Source: Epithemia pelagica
Taxonomy: Eukaryota; Bacillariophyta; Bacillariophyceae; Surirellales; Surirellaceae
Length of the DNA stretch: 64,000 nucleotides
NCBI GenBank assembly: GCA_946965045.2
Contig: OX337234.1
Coordinates: 2,604,001 to 2,668,000, forward strand
Direction of reading: 5' to 3'
Positions 1-12,194 of the stretch are shown piece by piece (position 1 is the first letter of the stretch; every line of letters begins with the position of its first letter). Below the pieces are notes generated by a model. That model saw only the letters and a list, made by a program, of their open reading frames with translations. It had not been told where the DNA came from and made no database searches. The translations under genes and the position numbers were made by a program.

Positions 1-289
1 AGGTACCGGTTCTTAATATAGTGAATGACTAGTTACTTTGTTGGTATCTTGGTCTTTGAGACGATGCCGCAGACTCTGTCGGATGGCGATCTCCCATGTC
101 ATGAAATGGCACCTATGTGCGCACCTTTCACCCTTATGTCTGGCATCGATTTCATCGCAGGGTAATATCGCATGCTATGACATGGCAAAATCATTTGTGA
201 AGGATGACGTGCATCATGCATTCAGGCCGAGACACCATTCGACACAAGCAGACAGCCCTCTTGTGAACTCAACAGGTGGCCACTATCCC

Positions 290-370
290 TGCCGGCTTCT
301 ATTCTAGGTTTCCTGACCTTGCCAGTCAAATACTGCACGCTTCTATTCCAGGTTTCCTGACCTTGCCACT
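290..370. repeat. short tandem duplication next to the 275-bp array
   Basis: Two adjacent copies of about 30 bp share the core cttctattc(t/c)aggtttcctg followed by accttgcca. They lie immediately left of the larger tandem array. No coding frame is supported here. Confidence 0.7.
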
Positions 371-371
371 T

Positions 372-1193
372 ACATAGACATATCACGTCACCATTACGTT
401 CCCATCTCATTGCAAGGCCGGATCTCAGTTCATGACATGCCACAGTCATTGGTGAAGGGTGACGTGTGCACCAAATCAAGACATGAACAGCGCTGGAGAA
501 ACCGCAGTTGCGCATTACTCCTAAAATGTACTCCTAGCTGCACTGTGGAGAGACCGCAGTTGCGCATTATTCCTAAAAGCTGCACTGCGACGGTGTTCTA
601 GGCTCTATAGCTTCTAGCTGAGCTTTACATCCTGGTAGCACCACCTACATAGACATATCACGTCACCATTACGTTCCCATCTCATTGCATGGCCGGATCT
701 CAGTTCATGACATGCCACAGTCATTGGTGAAGGGTGACGTGTGCACCAAATCAAGACATGAACAGCGCTGGAGAAACCGCAGTTGCGCATTACTCCTAAA
801 AATGTACTCCTAGCTGCACTGTGGCGAGACCGCAGTTGCGCATTATTCCTAAAAGCTGCAGTGCGACGGTGTTCTAGGCTCTATAGCTTCTAGCTGAGCT
901 TTACATCCTGGTAGCACCACCTACATAGACATATCACGTCACCATTACGTTCCCATCTCATTGCATGGCCGGATCTCAGTTCATGACATGCCACAGTCAT
1001 TGGTGAAGGGTGACGTGTGCACCAAATCAAGACATGAACAGCGCTGGAGAAACCGCAGTTGCGCATTACTCCTAAAAATGTACTCCTAGCTGCACTGTGG
1101 AGAGACCGCAGTTGCGCATTATTCCTAAAAGCTGCAGTGCGACGGTGTTCTAGGCTCTATAGCTTCTAGCTGAGATTTACATCCTGGTAGCAC
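372..1193. repeat. three tandem copies of a ~275-bp repeat
   Basis: The unit begins with acatagacatatcacgtcac and recurs at 372, 647 and 923, a period of 275-276 bp. The third copy ends near 1193 at ctggtagcac. Copies are almost identical, differing by single substitutions and one A indel in the ctaaaa(a)tgtactcc run, so the array is recent. Each unit contains an internal sub-repeat, the core accgcagttgcgcatta occurring twice per unit about 55-60 bp apart. Short open frames across the array are interrupted and not conserved in phase, so it is probably a non-coding satellite-like array. Whether it continues left of the window cannot be seen. Confidence 0.9.
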
Positions 1194-1803
1194 AGGTAGT
1201 GTTCCTCCAGCGGATGCGCATACCTCTACCTGCTAAGCGTGTTCCAGCTAGCTCCAGCAGACACAAGCTGTTCCCGCAGACACTTCTCACGTCATCCTTC
1301 ATTGATTATGTTTCCATGCCATGGCATGAGATATCACAGTCGGATGAAGTTATGTGTAGTTGGCCAACTCAATTCAATTACAATTACACCTACTATTTGC
1401 AATGTCACCGTGTTTAAGATGTCTGATGGTACTTAAGACTAAGCGCGTCAGCCGCTGTTATAGACGTACCACCAAAACTTGACACATCATCATGATTGAA
1501 TAAGAGGTAACCTAGTATCATAGATTTGTACGTTTCAATGTCAAAGCATGACATATTGCGATTCCATGAATTGGTCTCGGGCATTATAGCTACGTCTTGT
1601 CGATTGGTTACCTAGCTAGCTTACTCTTTTTACCTAATACTAAGGGATTATTCTCGCTCCACTTGCCATATTTCGTCGTCTTTCGTTGTATTTGGCTACT
1701 TTCCTAACAAATATGTCCCTTACCACACGACAACTAACCACGATCCCTACAAGACCAAATTATACGAGACAAAATTCATTCATCACCTCATAATTTCCTA
1801 AAT
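1194..1803. other. no gene seen
   Basis: AT-rich sequence between the tandem array and the unknown gene. It contains the left copy of a 42-bp direct repeat (1424-1465). I see no supported coding frame or RNA gene. Confidence 0.5.
1424..1465 (+). repeat. 42-bp direct repeat, left copy
   Basis: The core ggtacttaagactaa followed by gcgtcagccgctgtt recurs at 2932-2973 in the same orientation, with about 37 of 42 positions identical. The pair brackets the unknown gene at 1804-2830. Role unknown. Confidence 0.8.
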
Positions 1804-2830
1804 ATGGAAGCACGTATTGACGAAAGCAGTGCATCCCAGGCCGCTGCTGGGGATTTGGGTCAACTACCATACACCGATTCTGCTATAAAAGAACGGGATG
1901 ATGCAGGTCCTCCAACTCTGTTTCCTGATATTAGAGGCATGGAGCAACGCACATTTTGGAAAAAACCGTACTCCTGAGCAGACCACTCGAATTAACAAGT
2001 ATTACACATTCCACGGTGTCTATCTGGTTGGGCAGGAAGCAACCAAAGCGATTATTTATGAAACACTTGACTATATGGGGGAGGATGTCTCGGGTGATTG
2101 GGAACTACGATGTGATGCTGTGCAACCAGAGTCGCGTTTACACCAGTACTGGCACGAAAGGAAAGACTTTTCCATGGCCCCTCCTGACGGTGCTCATTTG
2201 GTGAGACTCGATTTCTATAACTACAGCCGACCCGGCACTCAACTGGGAGATTACTTCACGGTCCAAATTATGTGTTCGAGATTTCTCTATTGCTCTGGTA
2301 AGCCTGTTCTAGGAATTGCTACTTCACCACCTCAGACTTACAATTTTCGCTTGAAAGAGAGTGCATGGAAACTCGAGTCGGTTGCTCACAAGAAAACTAT
2401 CGCCAATACCACCCATCCAATAAGGGAGCTACAGATGGGTATTACTGTCAGCTCCCTTCTGGGTATCGAAGACGATTCCTTGATACCGGGACTGCGATGT
2501 CGCATTCCTTCCTACTCCGCTTCTTTTGAGATACCAAATAAATGTTGGTCACCACCATTTATGGGCAATGTTCCTCGAGATGCCACTGGGGCTATGATGT
2601 TACATACGCCCGGGCCCACATGGGACTATAATTCCCAGCGCGTACAAATGCGTCGTGACGAGATGGAGTGTGATATGGACAACGAAACACACAACGAGGC
2701 GGAGGCGTTGCCATTGAAGGAGACAGAAGTTGATTTGGAAGAACAAAGTGCCGGAACAACTGAAAGCGACAAGGCAGATGCTCTACTCGTAACACATCGT
2801 CTGCGTCGCAAACGAACCTGGCATAACTGA
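1804..2830 (+). pseudogene. unrecognised ~340-residue gene, apparent +1 frameshift in an A6 run
   Basis: The longest open frame covers the last ~310 codons, but its first part reads as an off-frame start. A different frame opens with ATG at 1804 (MEARIDESSASQAAAGDLG...) and runs smoothly to the sequence ttttggaaaaaaccg near 1965, where it meets TGA at 1976-1978. From that homopolymer the downstream frame carries on (KNRTPEQTTRINKYYTFHGV...). A one-base indel in the A run is the simplest explanation; a sequencing error would look the same. The C-terminus is acidic (DEMECDMDNETHNEAEALP) and ends in a basic cluster (RLRRKRTW). No signal peptide or membrane segment is evident and I do not recognise a domain. 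The flanking direct repeats suggest it may belong to a mobile element. Confidence 0.5.
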
Positions 2831-2931
2831 ACCAGAAGTCTATGCTTATTATCATCAGTAATTCTAGTTAAAACAACACACAATAATCATATAATTTGTG
2901 ACACTTAGCCAACTTACTACAGCTACAATTT

Positions 2932-2973
2932 TGACGGTACTTAAGACTAACTGCGTCAGCCGCTGTTCTTGAC
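2932..2973 (+). repeat. 42-bp direct repeat, right copy
   Basis: Partner of the copy at 1424-1465, same orientation. The two copies are about 1.5 kb apart with the unknown gene between them. Confidence 0.8.
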
Positions 2974-3061
2974 ACTTGGTAGGCGCATATTATTTACTTT
3001 CACAATTAGAAAACTCGGATATGTCTGCTTAAGTTCCTCAGTATTTCTTCTTCTAGCATAC

Positions 3062-4446
3062 GAACCCTCGGTATCAGTGTCCACTGCTTAGCTGTTTTTT
3101 GTCTGTGCCATCTTCAAAGGTTCCCAAGTGGACACAGACAGCATTTGTCGTTTTTCGTCTGTCTGTCTAACCATTAAAATTCCTCAGGGTTGAAGCAAGG
3201 CCAGCGTGCAAGTGACAGTTGACGGTTGGTGGTTGTCCTTGCCGGGTCACCACGATTCAAATTTGGGCATCCATCATCATCTCGACACCTGTCACAAAAA
3301 CCCAAAACCGAGCCAAATGCTTGACCATGACGGGGGTGAGGTGAGAACAATGGATGGATCATGCTGGACTGAACCGTTTCTCTCTATTGCTGCTTATTAC
3401 TTATCTTGTGGTCTCTTTTCCCTTTTTCTCACGCATCACTGCTGCAGCTGTCTTTCCTAGTGTTCTTGCATGATCCTTTACTTTTGTCTCATTTCGTACG
3501 AGTAGATGACAAGCCGCCAGATGTCAACTGGAATATCTTTTCCTTGTCGTAATCGTTTGTTGTTTGATTGTTTTTTGGCTAGTGTCATATGCTCTATAGG
3601 ATAGATTATTCTCTCTTGTCTCTCATCATAGCGTCATTCTCAATCATTTCTCAACGATGTTGTTTTTGCATCAAATAGATGGGAAGCCATCTTGCCACAC
3701 CCTACTGACCAATTATCATATCCTACCTAGGTAGGCGACACAAAGTGCTCAAAGTGAGCGGTACAAGCTTGTGAGAGCTGTTCTGTTGTGCTTTCATAGC
3801 AAAACTGAGGGCCATCGTCGTGCTCAAAACAAAGAACAGAGCTCCAACGAATTCAGAAGGCTCAAAAGTCTCATGGATGACAAGCACTGGCGTTATACTA
3901 CTAGTAAATAAACAAAAGAAGGTCTAGAGTATAGAGTATGTATTTTAATGCAATCAAAGTTATGGGGCTCAGCAAAAACCAGTCATTTCTGTTCGACAAG
4001 AATGAACAATGGCAAGTTATGAGCTGCCCAGCGACTAAACAGATGAGTAGCGTCTCACACGAGCAGAGCAAACAAAAGTGGCAAGTGGCAGTGAGCATGA
4101 CTGATGTCATTGACAACATGGCAATTGGCAATGGATCAAGCTCACCTGGAAAGCCAGTAACATTCGTAAGTACCTAGTAAGTACGATGTGCTTTGGCAAA
4201 AGAAAAGAGAATTGTGAACCTGCCCCGAATTATGCAACAACCAACCGTCATCCACGCAGGGGACGCTTCTTGGGCTTGCGTCCGCTTCAAACGTCGAAAA
4301 ATTCAGCTGGGCATGCGTGCCAATTTGCAATTTGATAATTTCTATTTGCATCAAAAGCGAAAAATGTTGTCTGTGTCCACTTGGGAACCTGTGAAGGTGG
4401 CACAGACAAAAAACAGCTAAGCAGTGGACACTGATAACGAGGGTTC
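3062..4446. mobile_element. non-autonomous element with ~90-bp terminal inverted repeats
   Basis: Positions 3062-3151 (starting gaaccctcgg) match the reverse complement of 4357-4446 (ending cgagggttc) with only a handful of mismatches. The shared stretch includes tcagtgtccactgcttagct. Similarity fades after about 100 bp, with a second weaker patch near 3220 and 4240 (tgacggttggt). The 1.2-kb interior has no convincing open frame, so this is probably a MITE-like or foldback deletion derivative of a DNA transposon. Target-site duplication is unclear; the flanks read gcatac and tatgtt. Confidence 0.85.
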
Positions 4447-5089
4447 TATGTTGTGCGGGTATTGTCGCCCGAGCTATCAGAAATCTATTAGATATCTATA
4501 GCTACTCCACATCTATGCTATTCATTTTTTGCCGCTTTCCCTTCTACCGTAAGTTTCCTATCGGTTGACATCTTATCTCCAGGCAATCAACAGGTCTGTT
4601 CACAATAAAAACGGCTCTCATCCACTAGAGTGTTCAAAACTACCGGCTAATCCCTGAATTCCCGTAATTCTTTGGAAACCGGGACAACCCCGACACCATT
4701 TTTGAAAAAGTCATCTCTTTTCCATATAGTAATACAGCTTACCCCCAAAACAGTCAATGACACCTATACAGCCTTCACCACGCCACGTTTTTTCCCAATA
4801 TTCCCCTTCTATTTATTTCAGGGCAAACGGCGCCGTTATTTAATTTTTTCCCTCAACCTTACACTCCGGATTTGTATTTTAATCTCTTCAATGTCGTTAC
4901 GCTGGCAATGTGGTAAGCGTTCTTCCCCCTGCCGCAAATTCCCGGGGGGTCTGGTTACACCACAGTAAAACGCTTGTTTGGGGGCAATCAAAATTTGGAC
5001 TTTCTATGGTTTCACCCCGTCCTAATACTACTACGAGAGATAACTGTTATCATAAAAAAATTCGAAAAAGAAAAATCTTGGTGACTCAA
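4447..5089. other. no gene seen
   Basis: About 640 bp of AT-rich sequence between the TIR element and the A/C-rich retrotransposon. Short open frames lack any recognisable pattern. No tRNA, repeat or terminator could be supported. Confidence 0.5.
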
Positions 5090-5605
5090 CGTGAAGTGAA
5101 CTGCACCAGGGACGATATCAACGAAGCGAGCCGCAAGTCGATCCCTTAGAACGAACTGTATCCGCAAGACAAGGGCACGCTGCCGATGGGGCGCGACGCG
5201 GACCCGCCATGGGCCATTCCAGCTGAGAACATGATTCCCATGGCCAAACCACGACCCAACTGCCAACCGAACGCCGATCCACCCCCGCCCATCGGTTGGA
5301 AACACATACAACGCACGGCGGCCACAACATGGACCATGGAATCTCTCCACGGTCTTCGAAAAAACAAACAAAACAAACAACGGCAGCTCCCACCCCCTTC
5401 AACCCGTCACCATGGTAAAACCCAGAGCCCGGAGACAGCCAAAAACACGGAACCCAACGGATACCCCGACTCGCCGAACGTGCTACGGAGTAAGGGCCCC
5501 AATCCCCCAAACAGCCACCGATTCAGCAAACCAAACGAGCGAATGACCAAGCCAAGCCCAAGAATGACCCTGCCAGACCGCCGATCAACAACAACAGGCC
5601 CTTGA

Positions 5606-8374
5606 CACGAAACCAACAACAAAGAACAAATACACGTCGACACCTCCACCGTCGACGTTCCACTCCCCCGCTCAGGCACACACCCGCCACCAGCGACGAA
5701 CCAAGAAACAACAACCAGGGCCACCACCAAACAAATCGGCGACAAGGCCAGCAAGACACCAAGCACCAAGCAATCCATCTGCCCACCACCGACAGGAATG
5801 ACCGGACAACTAGATCAAGCCCTTCAACGAGTCATTGCTCAGTTACAAATGACCCGGCCAACAAACCAACCGAAAGGACTCGGCCACAAAACCAGTGAAA
5901 ACCGAGTTTTTCACCCCAAGCTCTCAGCCGAAGCATCAACCGACCAGCAAAACTACCACCAGCACCCGAAGATGCAAGTCCATTCGAAGCCCTCCTCCGG
6001 CCGCCGCCAGACCCGCTCCAAAAGCAACTTGACCGCCCTCGGCCCGATCCCCCTCGTAGCCACCAACCTGCACAGCATCACCGCCATCACCCCCGATCGC
6101 CGCAACAACAACAAAGAAAACAAAAAAACAAACCAGAAAACCACCGAAGAACCCACCACCGACATCCACACCGAGAAAACAACAGGCACCACCACCTACA
6201 CTAATGAGAAAAACACCAAAAACAACACCAACAACAACAACGACAAAACCACGGAGAAAACCAACACCAACAACAACCAAGACGGAAACGAACAAAACAC
6301 TTACGGACACACAGAAGAGGAGACTCAGCCAACAACAAACAACAAAACCAACCACGACGATACCACCACCATCTTCAACAACAAACCAGGATCCAACAGC
6401 GAAGCAGGCACCCCAACAGCCAAGAATCCATACCTCAAAACCAAAACCGGAACAAAACGTCCCCTGTCGCCGGAGCCAACGACGCTGATTCACCTCCATG
6501 TGGCGGTGAACCACCACCAAAATCCCCAAGTCGAGTCTACCCTTCCCAGGCTCACGGAACAAGCCATGAAGACGCATCTCAACGAAGTCTTCTTTCATCA
6601 TAGCAAACAGGCAGAGCCCATGTGGCTCCAGGTCCACTCCGTGGACTTTCTCGAGACCAAGCAATCTGGATCGCGCCAATTCAGGTCGGACAACCAGACT
6701 AGATCCACCAAAGGAAGCGGACATACCTCCACCTTCCATGTCACCCTTTCTCCGGCTCCAGCAAACGACGTCTTTGACACCGAGATTTTTACAGAGCAAG
6801 GCCTACATTTCGTACTCCAAATGTGGCACAAACACCACAACGACGATTTTGTGTACGACGAATTCGACTCACAAACCGTTCTCCGGCCAGGCACCAAACA
6901 ATCCAATCCAACGATTAACCCCCGTTGGGACCAAATCAATGTGTACCAACCTGCATGCAACAACAGGACGAGCGACACCTTCGGCATTGTCGTCGGTGTG
7001 CCAGCTCAAACAATCAAACATCGACGGGCGGCCCTGGATCTCACTTCCGACATCCAGAACACCCTAACCCCCCCCCCCCCCCATCTACCCCGCAAACTGC
7101 ACTACCTGGATTTCTTCAACCACGTGGGATGCCACTCAGAAACGTTCAGCGGGTAACTGAAAAACAAACAACGTGGCCAAGTCCCGGCCATTTACATCAC
7201 GGCTTCGTCGCGAAACAACTTCGAAGCCCTGCTTCGAAGCTATAACGCCTATCTGGCAGCAAATAGAAACACCAAACTCAAGTGGAACAAAAACAACATC
7301 CAAATCATCCCTATGCCAACAAGCCAGGCCAATCGAACGGCAACGTTGGAGGCACTGAAGGACATCAACCAATTTTTCGGAGCCTGCGTCCGGATCAAAC
7401 TGAAACCGATAAACCAAGAAGCTACCGACGGCGACTGGCAGCGACTACGACACCTACGAGAATTCGTGGCTGTCTTCCCCGAATTCAACAATGAGGACCC
7501 AGACACGCAGTACTACACTCTATATTTGCGGAAGACGCCGGACACTCATTTGCTAACCACCAACACGATTAGACAGCACCCAGACTTCCCGGAAAACATC
7601 CTGCTCCCCACCCTGGCAGCAGTGGCGGCGACACATCCGAGACAACAAACCACCAACCAAGACCCGACAACTCCTTCCTCATCAAGTCACACAAACAAAC
7701 TCCTGGCCTTCACGAACCGGCTGCTACGCCGAAAACACAACAACTTGGAAGACAACACGGAGGAGACCGACGCCGACGTTCCAACAACACCAACAACCAA
7801 ACCAAATGATCCCAATAGCCCACCGACCAACAAACGTAGCGCCTCCGCTATGCAACCAGCAGACGAAGAAGCAAGTGACCCCTACGACGACGGAACAGAT
7901 TGGACAACAGTGGCAGCCCAAACAAACCAAAACCAATTCGCGGCCCAAACCTCCGACAACGAAGACTCGAAACCTCCGGCCAAACGGAACCAATCCGCCG
8001 CACTAGCGGAACAAACCGAAGACAAACAAAACAATGACGACATGGTGGACACTGAGGAATCAGACGACCACTCGCGGGCACTCATTGGTAGCGACGACAA
8101 CCTAGACCCAGGAGAGGGCGACAACGAATTCTCGGCAACAACCATGCAAGAAATTGAACTCATTTTCAAGTACGTTGCACACAACAACCCTTCCCGCATC
8201 GAGAAAATGCGACAATTTTTAGAAAGAACAAAGTCATTTACGAATGACACAGACGCGCAAGATGCTTGGAGGTTTGCGCAGACTTTGGTACAGTCTGGCA
8301 ACCCCAACATCGCCGACTCGCGCACCGGCCATGTGGTCCCGCATGAAGATAGGGCCAAAGGGCCACATGAGTAA
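5606..8374 (+). pseudogene. LINE ORF1, Gag-like protein interrupted by TAA at 7154
   Basis: One reading frame is open from 5606 to 8374 except for a single TAA at 7154-7156, and it continues sensibly past that stop (LKNKQRGQVPAIYITASSRN...). The first ATG in the frame is at 5798; another open stretch in the same frame lies upstream (5186-5605, ending TGA). The N-terminal ~200 residues are low-complexity (N, T, K, Q). A globular part follows from about 6440 to 7700, then an acidic, N/D/E-rich region. It contains no canonical CCHC knuckle that I can see. The frame ends at TAA 8372-8374, overlapping the ORF2 start in the sequence atgagtaa, an arrangement compatible with termination-reinitiation. 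A C13-14 run sits at 7069-7082. Function is inferred from position only. Confidence 0.6.
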
Positions 8375-11300
8375 TCCAACAAAAAAACCACCCAAACACT
8401 GTCCCGTGCCGGACTGCCCGTGGAAAGTGCCCCCATTGACAACCAACCCCCAAGCATCACTCAAACAACACCTCATCACCGAACACAATGAAACCCATCC
8501 ATCCAATTTCCTCACCCCAACCCTATGCACCCAATACGGACTCCATCCATGTCCGACATGCGACACTCCCACTGCCATCTTCGTCACTGAAGGTCACCTT
8601 AGAAAACACGTAACAAAAAACATAGTAGGTCAAAGACGAACATTGACTTAGTCCTACATACCTACCGACATTCTACACCAGAAACAACAGCAAACTGGAA
8701 AAACAGCCTAGCTTATATCCACAAACTACAAATATCTCCACCCCCTTTCGTCGGAGCCTCTGGCACAAGCTCAAGCCACCGCTCAGGGCCGAATTTTATG
8801 CAACCTACAACAACGTGACCAATTGGATACTTGAAGCCTCACCGCCGCTGGCGCCAACCATTCTGAAAGACGAACGGCCACCCGCCTATGACATCGATGC
8901 CACCCCATTCTGGAAACTGCTAATACTCCTAGAGCCGTTGCTCCTTGCACCAATAAAGGGCACAGTGCACCTCACCCATTCGAACGCGTTCCGAGCAAGA
9001 CTATCGCTGCTGAAATCAGGTAGGATCGAGGAACTCCATAACATGATATGGAAGCCAACACCGTTGCCAAACACAAAGACAACAAACAACAAAAAGAAGC
9101 GACAAAACCAAAAAACAAACAACAACATCAGCCAACTGACCCATTGCCTTCATGGCGGCTAGCCTCGGCACAACAACTGGCAGACTTAGGCAACTACCGA
9201 GCAGCAGTGAAAAGACTTACAACCAACACACCACCTGCAACCTTGACAACAGCACGAATCGACAGATGCCAAAAAGAACTCTTCCCTGAAAGACGACAGC
9301 CACCGCCGGCGACAAGAGCTCACGGTCAAACAAATATGCCTCCACCGGCAGCACAATACCTGAAACTACAAGATAAACTGTTTGAGTCAGCGCTCAGACA
9401 AATGAAACCAGGCACGGCCTCAGGACCGTTTGCCACATGCACAGACACTCTTGTGTCCATGGCATTATACAAAACCACAAGCGCACCTGACGCAACACGG
9501 CCATACTTTCACGACATAAAAGCCTTGTTCCAGCTCGTGGTGACAGGACAAGTACCAACCACAGTGCAACAAATCCTCGCAAGCAATTATTTCCTTGCCC
9601 TACACAAGGACATGGCAAACCTGGAACGACTGCGACCGATCGGCATCGGCACGGCCATACGAAGAGTAGCGGCTAAAGCCGCTCTGGTGCATCTCACAGA
9701 CGACATTCGCCCCCTCCTCTTGAAAGGAGGACAATACGGGATACAAGTACCCGGGGGGGGGGGTTGATTTTGTGGCCCAAACAACCGCAATGGCGGTTCA
9801 ACAATACATTGACAAGACTCATGATCTGGACAACAACACAACCGAAAACAAACAACGAACAACGCCTCCAAGCCGGGCTCTCGTCATGCTAGACCTTGTA
9901 AACATGTTCAACAACGTCAGCCGAACCGAAGCAAGAAAGATTTTGTTAGAGAACGAAGCGACAACACAATTGGTCCCCCTTTTCGACCTGCTAACCAAAC
10001 ATACCTGCAACCAATGGTACTTTGATGACAACAAAGCGGCCAACCACCTCACACAAACTGAAGGGTTTCCACAAGGCTGCCCACTCAGCCCTCTCTTCTC
10101 GTGCCTGGTATTACTAGCACTGACCAACCAACTCAACAACGAGTAAGCAAAAAGAGCACAACTCAGACTGCGCAACAACGACCCCAACAACGACGGAATG
10201 GGCGGCATCGGCCACACCGCATCCATCATGGATGATACATCGGTATGCCTGCCACACTGTGACATACCTTGGTTTCTTCACCGCTTCGAAGAACTCGGAA
10301 AACCTCTAGGAATTGTTTTAAACAAATCAAAAACAACCATCCTCACCTCCACTGAAGGCCACTCCCCGTCCAACCTGGACAAGAAACAAACACACAACCT
10401 CAACCAAGCACTGTCCTTTCTCTCGCCCGACGACCCCTCAAAAGCAGAAATAACAAACGGCGTGAGATTTCTTGGTCAACCAATCGGATCCACTGCCTTT
10501 GCACGACAATACATCAACAAAAAATTACAAAGCATGCAACACAAAATGGATTGCCTTCTCCAACTCGACGACCTCCAAACCCAGCATAATCTCTTCAAAT
10601 TCACAATGGTGTCTTCAATCCTGCATCTGTTACCAACCGATATCAACTTAGCATATAAGCAGACCAACCCAAGAACGACCCTCTGGTCAAGTCCAACAAC
10701 AACACAGACCGAGCAACTGATAACAAATTTCCTGGCAAAACTCACCTCCCTACCAGAAAATGAGATCTCCACATCCTCGGCACTCATAGCCACGATTCCA
10801 CAACGGCTAGGGGGACTCGGATACCAACAGGCAGCGGTGGCGGCCTATCCTCGTCTGCTGACACAGACAGCCAGAGCAATAGCTCTCGCAACATCAACCG
10901 ACACACCTATCCCACAAGTTCACCAACGAGAACTGTCGAACTGGAAAGATAGTACCGACGAACATATGACAACCTTCCGTAAGACTTTGTCGCTTTTCGC
11001 AAACGAACACGCAGAAGAGAGTCTATACGTACCAACGAGGTATGATCACACAACACACAACCGCCTTTTGAATCACACTGTGCAAGAGCACACAATCCCA
11101 AGAATATTCACAGAAATCGACCCAGAGCAACGAATCTTTTTGCCCGGCTTACTTTCGCCCCTCTCGAGCATGGCTCTCTCTCTTCCACTAACCGCAACCA
11201 AATTCTGTTTCTAAAACAGAGTTTTCCGAACCGCTATCAAACGAAAATTGAGATTACCTTTGTTTGTCCGAGACCCCACACAATCTTGGCCCCAACGATG

Positions 11301-12059
11301 TCGCTGCTCAGCCACAAAAGCGATCGATCCAATGGGTGACCATCTGTACTCGTGCGCCTCTGCTTCCAAAACACCTCTATCCAATGCCATAAGAGACACA
11401 CTCTATGACATTCTCTGCCAAATCGCTCCAGCAGCCGAAGCCGTCGACACTCCCCATGTTGTCCACATCGAACCCCCAGGTTTGACACCACAGCACCAAA
11501 GAAACATTAGACCAGCAGACGTCGGTATGCTCCTGTCCAAACCGCACAAACACTCACTGTTTCAATATGTCGCGATTGACATTACCATCCCACCTCCCCA
11601 ACAACCCCAAACCGTTCTTGACCCGTCCGACTGCAACACACTCGCCACTTTGGCATCCAGGACGCATCAAGAAGCGGCAAGGGCTAAGTTTTGCAGAGAC
11701 CCCGAGACATCAAAACACCTTCTCCACAACGGCATATACCTTCTACCTTTTACGGTAGACCCGCCGCCAACAGCAAAACAAAAAAATTCTCGTACCCAGA
11801 AGCACATATCTACTCAATCGGGCACTATGCAAAAGCCTCCCTTGGCCACGCAATCGTTTCTGCACTGGCAACCCATGCCAACAACAACATCGCCGCAATA
11901 CGACAACACCAAACAAAGAGAAAAACAAGAACCACTCAGTTGCAAAATCTGGCTACACCATGTTTTGCTCCGGTCACTCCCATTTACTCCCCCGCCCCTC
12001 TGGCACAGTTCCTTAGTGTCACGGACGAAACACCCCTCCTTTGCGAACCCACCGCTTAG
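8367..12059 (+). pseudogene. LINE ORF2: CCHH fingers, reverse transcriptase, restriction-like endonuclease
   Basis: Read in several frames. CCHH fingers lie near 8400-8490 (CPVPDC...HLITEH) and 8550-8610 (CPTC...HLRKH). RT landmarks are RPIGIGTAIRR near 9634, DLVNMFNN (motif A) near 9892, QGCPLSPLF (motif B) near 10072, IMDDTS (motif C, in place of YxDD) near 10229, then LNKSK and RFLGQ. Downstream come CRCSATKAIDPMGDHLYSC (CxC...H...C) near 11298 and an endonuclease-like RPADV...AIDIT near 11510-11590. Frame changes occur near 8650, between 9048 and 9162, at an 11-G run (9754-9764) and near 11760. In-frame TAA stops lie at 10144 and 11212. The natural stop is probably TAG at 12057-12059. The domain assignment is firm; the element is not functional as written. 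Confidence 0.8.
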
Positions 12060-12194
12060 GAGTCCAATTGTTATAGACCGTAAAATAATCATTCAAATAA
12101 CAGATAAAAAAAATCTCTTGCTGAGCACGACTCCTGTGCGTCAGCGACAGGACACTCAGGTAGCTACACGTAGTCTAGCTAGATCACACTAGCT

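Larger units (their letters stand above)
5090..12116 (+). mobile_element. decayed non-LTR retrotransposon, RLE class (R2/NeSL-like)
   Basis: Seven kilobases with strikingly A/C-rich sense strand (CAA, AAC and ACC codons dominate) and two consecutive reading frames. ORF1 is a Gag-like protein. ORF2 has N-terminal CCHH fingers, a reverse transcriptase, a CxC...H...C knuckle and a restriction-like endonuclease. This order is characteristic of the R2/NeSL side of non-LTR elements, which lack an APE endonuclease. The element ends in an A-rich stretch (aacagataaaaaaaatc, about 12100-12116), 19 bp before DIRS copy A. The 5' boundary is inferred only from the composition change. Multiple frameshifts and in-frame stops show this copy is inactive. 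Confidence 0.8.

Noticed and set aside
5936-6799. 287-codon minus-strand frame inside the LINE ORF1
   Set aside because: Val/Gly/Phe-rich shadow of an A/C-rich sense strand; no ATG-supported domain, and the plus frame continues into ORF1.
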